From positions 124,001 through 188,000 of the forward strand of contig CALUZS010000003.1 in assembly GCA_944325355.1 (NCBI GenBank): a stretch of 64,000 nucleotides of DNA, given 5' to 3'. The notes below the pieces were generated by a model. That model was not told where the DNA came from. It saw nothing but the letters and a program-made list of their open reading frames with translations, and did not search any database. The translations under genes were made by a program, and so were the position numbers. Positions 34,942 to 42,847 of this stretch are shown piece by piece (position 1 is the first letter of the stretch; each line of letters opens with the position of its first letter). Origin of the DNA: an uncultured Parabacteroides sp. Its GTDB lineage: Bacteria > Bacteroidota > Bacteroidia > Bacteroidales > Tannerellaceae.

Positions 34942-34984
34942 AATGTTTTCTTATTTAATTGATGATATTATTAAAATTAGTAAA

Positions 34985-35067
34985 GGGCAACTGACAATTG
35001 ACAAGTCTGTCAAAAGGCAATTGCCCATTTGATTATTTTTTCCCAATTGCCAATTTTCTGTCAATTG
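34985..35067. repeat. Palindrome-rich spacer between rpsB and tsf
   Basis: Four CAATTG palindromes occur within 73 bases (34995-35000, 35018-35023, 35044-35049 and 35062-35067). TTGACA/TGTCAA (34998-35003 with 35008-35013) and GGGCAA/TTGCCC (34985-34990 with 35021-35026) form nested inverted repeats. It may be a worn intergenic repeat or an RNA structure tuning rpsB-tsf mRNA. No T-run, so not an intrinsic terminator. Confidence 0.5.
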
Positions 35068-35070
35068 AAA

Positions 35071-35925
35071 TTATTGTTCTTCTTCTTCTTTTGCGTATTT
35101 GTCTGCAATGTTAGCATTCAAAGCATCAGCATTCCCGTCTTCTTTTTTAGTACGTTCCTTTTTAGCAGCTTTTGCTCTACGTTCTCTTTTCGGAGTTTCA
35201 TTTTCGCTTGCTGCTGCATCGCTGTCTGCTTTTTCTGCTTTCCGTTCCTGCAAACCTTCGTTGATTGCTTCGCAAATAGCGGATACGATTACTTCAACTG
35301 ATTTTGTAGCATCGTCGTTTGCCGGAATGACGTAGTCGATGTTGTTCGGATTTGAGTTTGTGTCAACCATTCCAAATACAGGAATACCTAAACGGTTGGC
35401 TTCGCGAACAGCAATATGTTCTTTCATGACGTCAATGACGAACAAAGCAGAGGGGAGACGGCTCATATCTGCGATAGAACCTAATGTCTTTTCCAATTTT
35501 GCGCGTTGACGGGTAATTTGCAGTTTTTCTCTTTTTGAAAGATTGTCGAAAGTACCGTCTTTCGTCATTTTGTCGATTGTTGTCATTTTCTTGATGGCTT
35601 TCCGGATAGTCGGGAAGTTTGTCAACATACCACCCGGCCAACGTTCGATGACATACGGCATATTTACAGACGTAGCTTTATCAGCAATAATTTGTTTAGC
35701 TTGTTTTTTAGTAGCAACGAACAGTATTTTTTTACCTTGTTTTGCAAAGTTTTTCAAAACTTCCGCTGCTTCATCTACTTTAGCAACTGTTTTATGTAAA
35801 TCAATGATATGAATACCATTGCGCTCCATGAAAATGTAAGGAGCCATTGCAGGATTCCACTTTCTTTTTAAGTGTCCGAAGTGAACACCTGCTTCCAATA
35901 ATTGATCAAAATTAACTCTTGACAT
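35071..35925 (-). CDS. rpsB: 30S ribosomal protein S2 with long charged C-terminal tail
   Basis: Ribosomal protein of the small subunit, 284 residues. Seen: the family start MSRVNFDQLLEAGVHFGHLKRKWNPAM, IIDLHKTVAKVDEA, and ANRLGIPVFGMVDTNSNP. The start at 35925 is the family start; the frame is open 15 codons further to 35970. After the conserved end (AICEAINEGLQER, about residue 230) there is a tail of about 55 residues, first acidic/Ala-rich, then Lys/Arg-rich, then acidic again. Confidence 0.97.
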   Translation of the reverse strand: MSRVNFDQLLEAGVHFGHLKRKWNPAMAPYIFMERNGIHIIDLHKTVAKVDEAAEVLKNFAKQGKKILFVATKKQAKQIIADKATSVNMPYVIERWPGGMLTNFPTIRKAIKKMTTIDKMTKDGTFDNLSKREKLQITRQRAKLEKTLGSIADMSRLPSALFVIDVMKEHIAVREANRLGIPVFGMVDTNSNPNNIDYVIPANDDATKSVEVIVSAICEAINEGLQERKAEKADSDAAASENETPKRERRAKAAKKERTKKEDGNADALNANIADKYAKEEEEQ

Positions 35926-36130
35926 TGTTTTTTCTCTTGAAAATCGTTTACATTCTTTTAATTCGCACAATCACCAGGTAGTTATTTTTATTTCTCAATG
36001 TAAGATAAATCCTGATGATTTAGATACTAAACGCATTCTTTCAGTTCTTAGTTTTGAGTTTTTAAGCTTCCGTTTTTAGTAAAGACTGAAACGTATAACT
36101 TGCAAACTGGTAAAACTTACAAACTCAAAA

Positions 36131-36517
36131 TTAACGTTTACTGAACTGGAATCTCTTACGAGCTTTCGGACGTCCCGGTTTTTTACGTTCAACAGAACGA
36201 GGGTCGCGTGTGATAAATCCTTCCGCACGGAGAGCTGCTTTGTCTTCCGGGTTGATTTTCACCAAAGCGCGGGCGATACCTAAACGGGCTGCTTCCGACT
36301 GTCCTTTGAATCCTCCGCCTTGCAAATTGATTTTGATATCATATTGTCCTGTAACATTCAATTTTTCCAGCGGTTGTTTTACAACGAACTGGAGAATTGG
36401 AGATGGGAAATAATTGGCAAGGTCTCTTTTGTTGATTGTGATATTTCCGGTTCCTTCGCTGACATATACGCGAGCAACCGCAGCTTTACGCCTACCTATA
36501 GCATTTACTACTTCCAT
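36131..36517 (-). CDS. rpsI: 30S ribosomal protein S9
   Basis: Ribosomal protein S9, 128 residues, with VNAIGRRKAAVARVYVSEGTG at the N terminus, GFKGQSEAARLGIARALVK in the middle and the basic C terminus GRPKARKRFQFSKR that reaches the P-site. It follows rplM by 7 bases in the usual L13-S9 pair. The 205 bases between it and rpsB have no gene; only A/T-rich sequence is seen. Confidence 0.97.
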   Translation of the reverse strand: MEVVNAIGRRKAAVARVYVSEGTGNITINKRDLANYFPSPILQFVVKQPLEKLNVTGQYDIKINLQGGGFKGQSEAARLGIARALVKINPEDKAALRAEGFITRDPRSVERKKPGRPKARKRFQFSKR

Positions 36518-36524
36518 TACCTAA

Positions 36525-36980
36525 TTATTTATATAAGTTTATATCTATTGTTTTAGGCTGTTGTGCTTCATGTTTATGTTCTGTTCCTGCATAAACATAC
36601 ATGTTGTTCAACAGTTTCGAACCTAAACGATTTTTAGGCAACATACCTTTTACCACTTTCCGGAACAGATAGCTCGGTCCTTTTGCCATTAAATCGGCAG
36701 GCGTATATTCTCTTTGTCCACCAGGATAACCGGTGTATCTCAAATAAACACGATCGTTCCACTTCTTTCCTGTCAGAACGACTTTTTCTGCATTGATAAT
36801 AATTACGTTATCACCACAATCAACGTGCGGAGTAAAGTTGGGTTTGTACTTCCCTCGCAAAAGCTTTGCCACTTTTGCGCAAAGACGACCCAGTGTTTGA
36901 CCGTTAGCGTCAACAACGACCCATTCTTTATTTACAGTTGCTTTGTTTGCAGAAATGGTCTTAAAACTTAAAGTATCCAC
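36525..36980 (-). CDS. rplM: 50S ribosomal protein L13
   Basis: Ribosomal protein L13, 151 residues, with VVDANGQTLGRLCAKVAKLLRGKYKP, HVDCGDNVIIINAEKVVLTGKKW and PKNRLGSKLLNNMYVYAGTEHKHEAQQP, all conserved. It heads the rplM-rpsI-rpsB-tsf operon behind a near-perfect promoter and a structured leader of about 120 bases. Confidence 0.97.
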   Translation of the reverse strand: MDTLSFKTISANKATVNKEWVVVDANGQTLGRLCAKVAKLLRGKYKPNFTPHVDCGDNVIIINAEKVVLTGKKWNDRVYLRYTGYPGGQREYTPADLMAKGPSYLFRKVVKGMLPKNRLGSKLLNNMYVYAGTEHKHEAQQPKTIDINLYK

Positions 36981-37028
36981 TGCTTAAACTTTTTAATAAT
37001 TAATAATTTACAAATATTCCCTTCGCGA

Positions 37029-37060
37029 ATTTATTGTTTCGGACACATGAAACAATAAAT
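37029..37060 (-). promoter_or_regulatory. Hairpin in the rplM leader, candidate ribosomal-protein autoregulatory site
   Basis: A perfect 12-base-pair stem (37029-37040 with 37049-37060) closes an 8-base loop, ATGTGTCC on the transcribed strand. It lies in the middle of the predicted 5' leader of the rplM operon, 49 bases before the L13 start codon. No T-run follows, so it is not a simple terminator. Ribosomal leaders recognised by L13 or another product of the operon are known in other bacteria; the assignment here is inference. Confidence 0.5.
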
Positions 37061-37106
37061 GGGCTAAGTACTAAACATTTAATATTGTTTGATAATAATC
37101 GGCTTG

Positions 37107-37137
37107 CAAAGGTACGGCTTTTCTTCAAATAACCAAA
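37107..37137 (-). promoter_or_regulatory. Promoter of the rplM-rpsI-rpsB-tsf operon
   Basis: On the minus strand TTTG (37137-37134), 19 bases, then TACCTTTG (37114-37107), an exact match to the Bacteroidetes consensus. The predicted start near 37100 gives a leader of about 120 bases before rplM. Confidence 0.8.
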
Positions 37138-37356
37138 TATTTATAATCATTTTCTGATTTAGTTGTGTTTTATTTTTTGTTTGAGCGGTGCCGAATAATC
37201 TTTCTGATAGCTTGCAATACGTGAAAGCGACATCTCTTTGAAGGTGGAAGAATTTGAGGACCGGATTTTGCCGGGAGAAAAGGGAAACTCGGAAGCAAGT
37301 CGGAAGTTTTTAGTTTTAATAAGCTAAAACAAATGGAAAAATCGGAGGATTCTGCG

Positions 37357-37364
37357 TATATTTG
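37357..37364 (+). promoter_or_regulatory. Promoter -7 element of the small porin-like gene
   Basis: TATATTTG fits TAnnTTTG and lies 21 bases before the ATG at 37386; no clear -33 element is seen. The rest of the 405-base gap 36981-37385 holds the rplM leader and promoter, and nothing else is evident. Confidence 0.45.
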
Positions 37365-37385
37365 TCCGATATAAATGAAATCAAG

Positions 37386-38039
37386 ATGAAAAAATCTGGC
37401 TGGATTATCATATCTTTTTTGATTCTCTTTACTTTTACATCGGAGGCTCAAATTGATTGGGGAGTACGTGTAGGTGCTGCCCGTTCTTCTTTAACACAAA
37501 AGGTAGATGGAATGTTTCGTTCTAAGGGACGTTTCGGATTTAGTGTTGCCGGGATTGCCGATATCTCATTGAAAAACCGTTGGACATTGCGTCCTGAGGT
37601 CGCTTTTGTTCACGAAGGGGGAGGTTATGTTTCGAATTGGACTTTCAGCGGTGTGAATTTACTGGAGAACAAATATAAGTATTATTCGTTGCAGGTTCCT
37701 ATAAATGTGGCGTATAATATCCCGTTGTCAGATGTGACCTTGAGTATTGCAGCCGGACCTGTGTTGGATTTTTCCTTGTTTGGGAAGATGAATACGCAGA
37801 CTGACAAATTAGAGAATATTAATTTTTGGTCGACTTCACGGGAGAAAGATTTGAAGCCGTTCGATTTGGGTGTGAATGTAAGCTTGTCGGTAGAGTATGC
37901 GAATGTATTTTTCTCGATTGGTACCGTTTTTGGAACTCTCGACCGCCGCGCAGTGAAACGGGAAGGTGAATCGGCCGTTTTCCAGAATAATGTCAATTTT
38001 TCGATAGGATATTTTTTCCGGGATTCAAAACGAAAGTAG
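37386..38039 (+). CDS. Porin-like outer-membrane beta-barrel (PorT-like domain)
   Basis: A protein of 217 residues with a signal peptide (MKKSGWIIISFLILFTFTSEAQ). The rest alternates strands as in Bacteroidetes PorT-like barrels: DWGVRVGAARSSLTQKV, GFSVAGIADISLKNRWTLRPEVAFVHEGGGY, YYSLQVPINVAYNIP and NVNFSIGYFF. The start at 37386 removes eight unrelated codons and puts the signal peptide first. Substrate or role is unknown. Confidence 0.75.
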   Translation: MKKSGWIIISFLILFTFTSEAQIDWGVRVGAARSSLTQKVDGMFRSKGRFGFSVAGIADISLKNRWTLRPEVAFVHEGGGYVSNWTFSGVNLLENKYKYYSLQVPINVAYNIPLSDVTLSIAAGPVLDFSLFGKMNTQTDKLENINFWSTSREKDLKPFDLGVNVSLSVEYANVFFSIGTVFGTLDRRAVKREGESAVFQNNVNFSIGYFFRDSKRK

Positions 38040-38098
38040 CCGGGTCTTTTATATATATTAATGTATAGACGGAACATTCGGAAGTAAGGAGGATGTTT

Positions 38099-38623
38099 AT
38101 GGAAGGGAAGAATGTCATCACAATAAGGCCTTATGAATCGCCGTGCGGTTTGTTGATGCTTGGCTCTTTTGAAGATAGGCTTTGTTTGTGCAACTGGCAA
38201 TTGGAAAAGCAGCGCGGTTGTGTGGAACGGCGGTTGAAACGGTTGTTGCAATCGGAATTTGAAGATGGGGAATCGCTTGTGATTGCAGAGACTGTCAGGC
38301 AACTTGACGAATATTTTGCCGGTCAGCGTAAGGTCTTTGATTTGCCAATCCTTCTTGTTGGTACGGAATTTCAGAAGAGCGTATGGAACGAATTGTTGAA
38401 AATTCCTTTTGGCGTGACACGCTCTTATGGAGAGGTGGCTCGGCAGCTGGAAATACCCAAAGCCGTTCGCGCGGTAGCCAATGCTAATGGAGCCAATGCC
38501 ATTTCTATAATTGTGCCTTGCCACCGGGTGATAGGAAGCGATTATTCGTTAACCGGATATGGCGGAGGGCTTCCGGCTAAGAAATATTTGTTGGGATTGG
38601 AAGGACTTAGCGTACGCTCTTAA
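38099..38623 (+). CDS. ogt: Methylated-DNA-protein cysteine S-methyltransferase
   Basis: Suicide repair enzyme that removes O6-alkyl groups from guanine, 174 residues. Seen: the acceptor Cys in ISIIVPCHRVIGS, the DNA-binding helix-turn-helix region (TRSYGEVARQLEIPKAVRAVANANGAN) and the end GYGGGLPAKKYLLGLEG. Two ATGs lie 6 bases apart; the second (38099) is preferred because the AAGGAGG ribosome site (38086-38092) is 6 bases before it but directly abuts the first. There is no AdaA-type extension, so this is the Ogt form. Its end overlaps the ribF promoter region. Confidence 0.93.
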   Translation: MEGKNVITIRPYESPCGLLMLGSFEDRLCLCNWQLEKQRGCVERRLKRLLQSEFEDGESLVIAETVRQLDEYFAGQRKVFDLPILLVGTEFQKSVWNELLKIPFGVTRSYGEVARQLEIPKAVRAVANANGANAISIIVPCHRVIGSDYSLTGYGGGLPAKKYLLGLEGLSVRS

Positions 38624-38635
38624 TGCCGTTTCTGT

Positions 38636-38666
38636 TTTGTGCCTGCCGGTAAATTGTGTACTTTTG
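38636..38666 (+). promoter_or_regulatory. Promoter of ribF
   Basis: TTTG (38636-38639), 19 bases, then TACTTTTG (38659-38666) matches the Bacteroidetes consensus exactly. It lies 27 bases before the ribF ATG and just behind ogt. Confidence 0.78.
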
Positions 38667-38693
38667 TTTGCTGAAAATGGAAGGACAAAACGG

Positions 38694-39617
38694 ATGGAAA
38701 TTATACGAGGTTTACAGCATGGGAATAATGGATCTTCGGTGGCTACAATCGGTTTCTTTGACGGTGTTCATCTTGGCCATCGTTTTCTGATAGATATTCT
38801 TCGTAAAGAAGCCAATAAGAGAGGATTGCCTTCGGCTGTGATAACCTTTACCGAACATCCGCGTTCTGTTTTGCAGCAAACTTATGTGCCGGAATTGCTT
38901 AATTCGACAGACGAGAAGTTGCAACATCTTGCGGAGACAGGAGTGGATTATTGCTATTTGCTGGAATTTACTCCTGAATTGTCTCAACTTTCAGCCAATG
39001 ATTTTATTGTGGAAATATTATCATCCCGTTTGCATGTGCGGGCATTAATGATTGGTTACGACCACCGTTTCGGGCATAATCGGAAGGATGGTTTTCCCGA
39101 ATATGTTGTTTATGGAAAACAGTGCGGGATGGAAATTATAGAAGCTCCGGTTTATAAAGACGAGCATGTCAGTTCTTCTTTGATACGTAAATTGTTGAAG
39201 GAGGGGAATCCCAGGGATGCAGCCCGTTTGCTAACATATCCTTATTCGTTGGTCGGGCGTGTTGTTAAAGGACATCGGGTGGGACGGACAATCGGTTTCC
39301 CAACAGCCAATATTGTTCCGCTGGAACGGAGGCAACTTGTTCCTTTTCCTGGAGTGTATGCGGTACAAGCTTGCATCGAAGGGAAATGTTATAAGGGAAT
39401 GCTTTCCATTGGTAATCGCCCTACTCTTAATAACGGGACGGACGTGTCGATAGAGGTCCATCTGTTTGGTTTCAATGAAGATATTTACGGAGAACTGATA
39501 GAGATCCGTTTCTTGGATTATTTGCGGGAGAATAAATCGTTTGGTTCGTTGGAGGAATTGAGAAAGCAGTTGGAGGATGATAAAGGAAAATCGCTTGGAA
39601 TATTAAATAGTTTGTGA
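38694..39617 (+). CDS. ribF: Bifunctional riboflavin kinase / FMN adenylyltransferase
   Basis: Makes FMN and FAD from riboflavin, 307 residues. Seen: an N-terminal FAD synthetase with SVATIGFFDGVHLGHRFLI and YDHRFGHNRKDGF, and a C-terminal flavokinase with GRVVKGHRVGRTIGFPTANI and PGVYAVQACIEGKCYKGMLSIGNRPT. The start at 38694 (MEIIRGL) is supported by the promoter at 38636-38666; the upstream frame runs inside ogt. Its stop overlaps the ATG of the next gene (TGATG). Confidence 0.95.
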   Translation: MEIIRGLQHGNNGSSVATIGFFDGVHLGHRFLIDILRKEANKRGLPSAVITFTEHPRSVLQQTYVPELLNSTDEKLQHLAETGVDYCYLLEFTPELSQLSANDFIVEILSSRLHVRALMIGYDHRFGHNRKDGFPEYVVYGKQCGMEIIEAPVYKDEHVSSSLIRKLLKEGNPRDAARLLTYPYSLVGRVVKGHRVGRTIGFPTANIVPLERRQLVPFPGVYAVQACIEGKCYKGMLSIGNRPTLNNGTDVSIEVHLFGFNEDIYGELIEIRFLDYLRENKSFGSLEELRKQLEDDKGKSLGILNSL

Positions 39618-40672
39618 TGGAAGAGTTTTATGACGCAATCGATTTACTGAAGGGGATGATTGCACGCCCGTCGATAAGCCGGGATGAATCGGATGTTGCG
39701 GATTTTTTGCAATCCCGTTGGAAAGCAGCGGGGCATGTGGTGCATCGTCGGGGTAATAATTTGTGGATAATTTCTGAAGAATTCGATACTTCAAAACCGA
39801 ATTTGTTACTGAATTCCCATATTGATACGGTCAAACCGGTCTCTGGTTGGGAAAGAGAACCTTTCATCCCGGATGATTCCGATGGTGAGAATCTTTATGG
39901 TTTGGGCAGCAATGACGCCGGAGCCAGCGTTGTCTCCCTGTATGAAGCATTTACGTTACTTAGCAGGAAAAAGCAAGATTATAATCTGATATTCCTTGCA
40001 TCAGCAGAAGAGGAAGTTTCGGGGAAAAACGGTTTGGAATTGGCTTTGGCTGCTATTCCGGAGATTTCGTTTGCTGTCGTAGGCGAGCCTACGGGAATGA
40101 ATCCAGCGATTGCGGAAAAAGGACTGATGGTCTTGGATTGCACGGCGCATGGTAAAGCCGGGCATGCGGCACGTAATGAAGGAATTAATGCAATTACTGA
40201 AGCCATCAAGGATATTAATTGGTTTAATTCGTACCGTTTCCCGAAAGAGAGCGAATTATTGGGACCGGTGAAAATGAGCGTGACCGTAATCAATGCCGGG
40301 ACACAGCATAATGTTATTCCCGACCGTTGCGACTATGTGGTCGATGTCCGTTCGAATGAATTTTATTCCAATGCGGAACTACTCCAGATTATTTCCGATT
40401 CCGTAGATTCAGATGTCAAGCCCCGAAGTTTAAGGTTGAATTCTTCCCGGTTGGATTCTTCCCATCCTTTTGTCCGGCGAGCCTTGCTGATGGGGAAGGA
40501 AGCTTTTGGTTCTCCTACTCTTAGCGACCAGGCGCTGATGCCTTTCCCTTCGGTGAAGATTGGTCCCGGAGATTCTTCCCGTTCGCATTCGGCGGATGAG
40601 TATGTCAAACTGATGGAAATTCGGGAAGCGATTGATTTGTATGTGCGGTTGCTTGACGGACTGGTAATATAG
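39617..40672 (+). CDS. M20 deacylase of the ArgE type (acetyl- or succinylornithine deacylase)
   Basis: Zinc-dependent amide hydrolase, 351 residues. Seen: LLLNSHIDTVKP with metal His and catalytic Asp, GSNDAGASV with the bridging Asp, FLASAEEEVSG with the catalytic Glu and next Glu, and GEPTGMNPAIAEKG. In Bacteroides the homologous ArgE-type enzyme removes succinyl from succinylornithine in arginine synthesis; that is likely but not shown by the sequence. The start overlaps the ribF stop, so translation is coupled, although the pathways differ. Confidence 0.88.
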   Translation: MEEFYDAIDLLKGMIARPSISRDESDVADFLQSRWKAAGHVVHRRGNNLWIISEEFDTSKPNLLLNSHIDTVKPVSGWEREPFIPDDSDGENLYGLGSNDAGASVVSLYEAFTLLSRKKQDYNLIFLASAEEEVSGKNGLELALAAIPEISFAVVGEPTGMNPAIAEKGLMVLDCTAHGKAGHAARNEGINAITEAIKDINWFNSYRFPKESELLGPVKMSVTVINAGTQHNVIPDRCDYVVDVRSNEFYSNAELLQIISDSVDSDVKPRSLRLNSSRLDSSHPFVRRALLMGKEAFGSPTLSDQALMPFPSVKIGPGDSSRSHSADEYVKLMEIREAIDLYVRLLDGLVI

Positions 40673-40724
40673 TCGGATGCCGAGGTCTCTTGTTTTTAAA
40701 AGTATTCTTTTTGATGTGGAGATG

Positions 40725-41987
40725 TCAATCCAACCACGGTGCTGGATTAAGCTTTGTCTTCTCTTTCCATAACTGGAAGTGCAGGATGGTGGCGTTGTTG
40801 TTTTCCGTGTCAGTAAAAATTTTCCCGATGGACTGGCGAGTCGATACCTTGTCGCCGGCTTTGACATATACCTCGCTGAGATTGCTGTATACGGTAAGGA
40901 AGTTCCCGTGTCGTACAATGATCGAATTGTTGTAACCGGGGACTACGAAAACCCGCGTAACGACGCCATTGAACACTGCACGAGCTTCAGAGCCTGCTGC
41001 GGTTTGTATATCTATTCCGCTGTTGTTGGTGCGTACATATTTCAAGTCTTGATGCTGTTGCTCTCCGAATGTGCCGACTATGACATGCTTGCCTGTAACG
41101 GGATAGGGAAGACGTCCTTTGTTTTCTGCAAAGTTATCCGACAATAGCCGTTCCTCTTTCGTCATTGCGTATCCACCTTTTGTCGCCGATGAACGTCTGT
41201 TTGGGCTGTCCGTTTTTCCGGAATTTGTTTTTTCTTCTTTTTTCCGGCTCTCTTCGGCTCGGGCTATTTCCAAGGCAATCTGTTGTTCTATCATACGGTC
41301 TAGAGCTTGTGCCTGTTTGCGCTGCTTCCTCAGTTCAGCCTGCAACTCTTTTTGTCGCGTGTTTAGCCGCTGGACTTCATGTTTCCGCTTTTCCTCTTCG
41401 TTTTTCAGTTTAAGGTTCTCTTTTTCTCTGGTAGATAGAAGGGTAAGTTTTTCGGCACGTGTCTGTTCCAGTTCCGATTTTTTCTCAGTTATCTCGCGTT
41501 GTCTCTTTACGATTCCTTCCGCCTCTCGTTTTTGCCAATCGGCATATTCTTTCAGATATCTCATGCGACGGAGTGATTGAGCGAAGCTCTCAGCCGACAA
41601 GATAAACAATAATTTGTCTTGCGAGGTTTGGTGCAAATACAATTGTTGAACAGATTGTCCGTATCTCTTTTTTTTGTCGGATAATTTCTTTTCTAAAATT
41701 GTTATTTCTGAAGCCATCTCTATAACCTGTTTGTCGATGGTTTCGACTTCCTGGTTCAATAATTGGATGACTTTCTTGCGGGTGTTGAGTTGGCTGGTAA
41801 GCAAATTCAGGCGTTGCAGAGAAGTCTTTGCCGTTTGTTGTGTCTCATTGAGGAGTTTGTTGGTTTCCTCAATTTCAGCAAGTGCTTCTTTCCGTTGCAG
41901 CTCCAGTTCCCGGACACGTTTAGATTGTTGTCCGTAGCCGTTAAAGGCTATATATGCAAAGATAATAATCAGCCAACCTTTCTTCAT
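40725..41987 (-). CDS. EnvC-like murein hydrolase activator with degenerate LytM domain
   Basis: A protein of 420 residues with a signal peptide (MKKGWLIIIFAYIAFNGYG). A long coiled coil (about 20-240) is followed by a Lys/Glu-rich hinge and an M23/LytM domain (about 300-415). The domain keeps the LHFQLW end but the first metal ligand region reads TNNSGIDIQTA, with Asn/Ser where active enzymes have His, and VYSNL replaces the usual YxHL. This suggests a non-catalytic activator of amidases for cell separation, like EnvC/NlpD. It is the last gene of the rpoN-to-envC run and overlaps the DUF4292 gene as ATGA. Confidence 0.85.
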   Translation of the reverse strand: MKKGWLIIIFAYIAFNGYGQQSKRVRELELQRKEALAEIEETNKLLNETQQTAKTSLQRLNLLTSQLNTRKKVIQLLNQEVETIDKQVIEMASEITILEKKLSDKKKRYGQSVQQLYLHQTSQDKLLFILSAESFAQSLRRMRYLKEYADWQKREAEGIVKRQREITEKKSELEQTRAEKLTLLSTREKENLKLKNEEEKRKHEVQRLNTRQKELQAELRKQRKQAQALDRMIEQQIALEIARAEESRKKEEKTNSGKTDSPNRRSSATKGGYAMTKEERLLSDNFAENKGRLPYPVTGKHVIVGTFGEQQHQDLKYVRTNNSGIDIQTAAGSEARAVFNGVVTRVFVVPGYNNSIIVRHGNFLTVYSNLSEVYVKAGDKVSTRQSIGKIFTDTENNNATILHFQLWKEKTKLNPAPWLD

Positions 41988-42847
41988 TTATTATTGCTTT
42001 CTTGTAAACTTTTCAAAATCTGTGAAAGTGTTACCCGCTTATACCGGCTGGAGAGGGTTGTGTGTATGTCGACAGGGATATCTGTCTGTATCCGCGACAA
42101 GTTGATGGTCAGTCCTCCCAAATCTTTCTTATCGTTTGACAGGTTTGCATCCATCTCTGACGGGTAAAACAATGTGTCGAATTGGCGGAATTTTCTGTAA
42201 TTCCATTCTAACGCATATTCACCTTCGTTAAAGAGAATCGAGGATGACAATAATTTTGCGTTCCTGTCGGTTATAAAAATGTATGAAATGAAGGGATGTT
42301 CGTTTACAAGTTGTACCAGCTCTCCATCTTCTTTAAAATGGAAATCCTTGAAATTTTTTTCAGACAATGCATTCTCTCCGGGTACAAAAATCCGGTTGCA
42401 GAATAAATCCTGAATGTTGTAGAAGTTCAGCCCTGAGGGCAGCTTTTCCAACAGCTCTGTGTAGTTTTCCGAGAGAAAGCGTTTGTTCATCCGGTCGATC
42501 AGAATGATTTGTTCCGGCAAAAACACCACTTTGAACATTTCAATCCCAAAGAAAGGTTGGATGGAGAGCATGATTGCACTGTCGCGTACTATTTTCAGGT
42601 CTACACGGGAGCTGAGCGTTTTATTTTCCATGCGCAACTTTACGTCCGTCTTTGCCGAAAGTGTCCGGAACTTCTGCGCATCGGTCAACAAAGCGGCGAA
42701 ATGTTCTTGGAAAACAATTTCGGTTTTTTCTTTTGAAGGCGTGATGTCTCCAATCTCTTTTCTTGAACGGCATCCGTTCAGCAGAAATAGCAGTACTATT
42801 ATTATTCCAATAGCACTTAGGCTGCACAGTAGGTTCAGTCTCTTCAT
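41984..42847 (-). CDS. DUF4292 lipoprotein
   Basis: A protein of 287 residues with a lipoprotein signal (LLFLLNGC). The DUF4292 pattern is present: ISLSIQPFFGIEMFKVVF-type segment (MLSIQPFFGIEMFKVVFLP), IILIDRMNKRFLS and GLNFYNIQDLFCNRIF. The fold is likely LolA/LolB-like, so a role in lipoprotein or lipid handling is possible but unproven. Start and stop both overlap their neighbours by 4 bases (ATGA), so TPR, DUF4292 and EnvC-like genes are translated in one chain. Confidence 0.85.
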   Translation of the reverse strand: MKRLNLLCSLSAIGIIIVLLFLLNGCRSRKEIGDITPSKEKTEIVFQEHFAALLTDAQKFRTLSAKTDVKLRMENKTLSSRVDLKIVRDSAIMLSIQPFFGIEMFKVVFLPEQIILIDRMNKRFLSENYTELLEKLPSGLNFYNIQDLFCNRIFVPGENALSEKNFKDFHFKEDGELVQLVNEHPFISYIFITDRNAKLLSSSILFNEGEYALEWNYRKFRQFDTLFYPSEMDANLSNDKKDLGGLTINLSRIQTDIPVDIHTTLSSRYKRVTLSQILKSLQESNNK

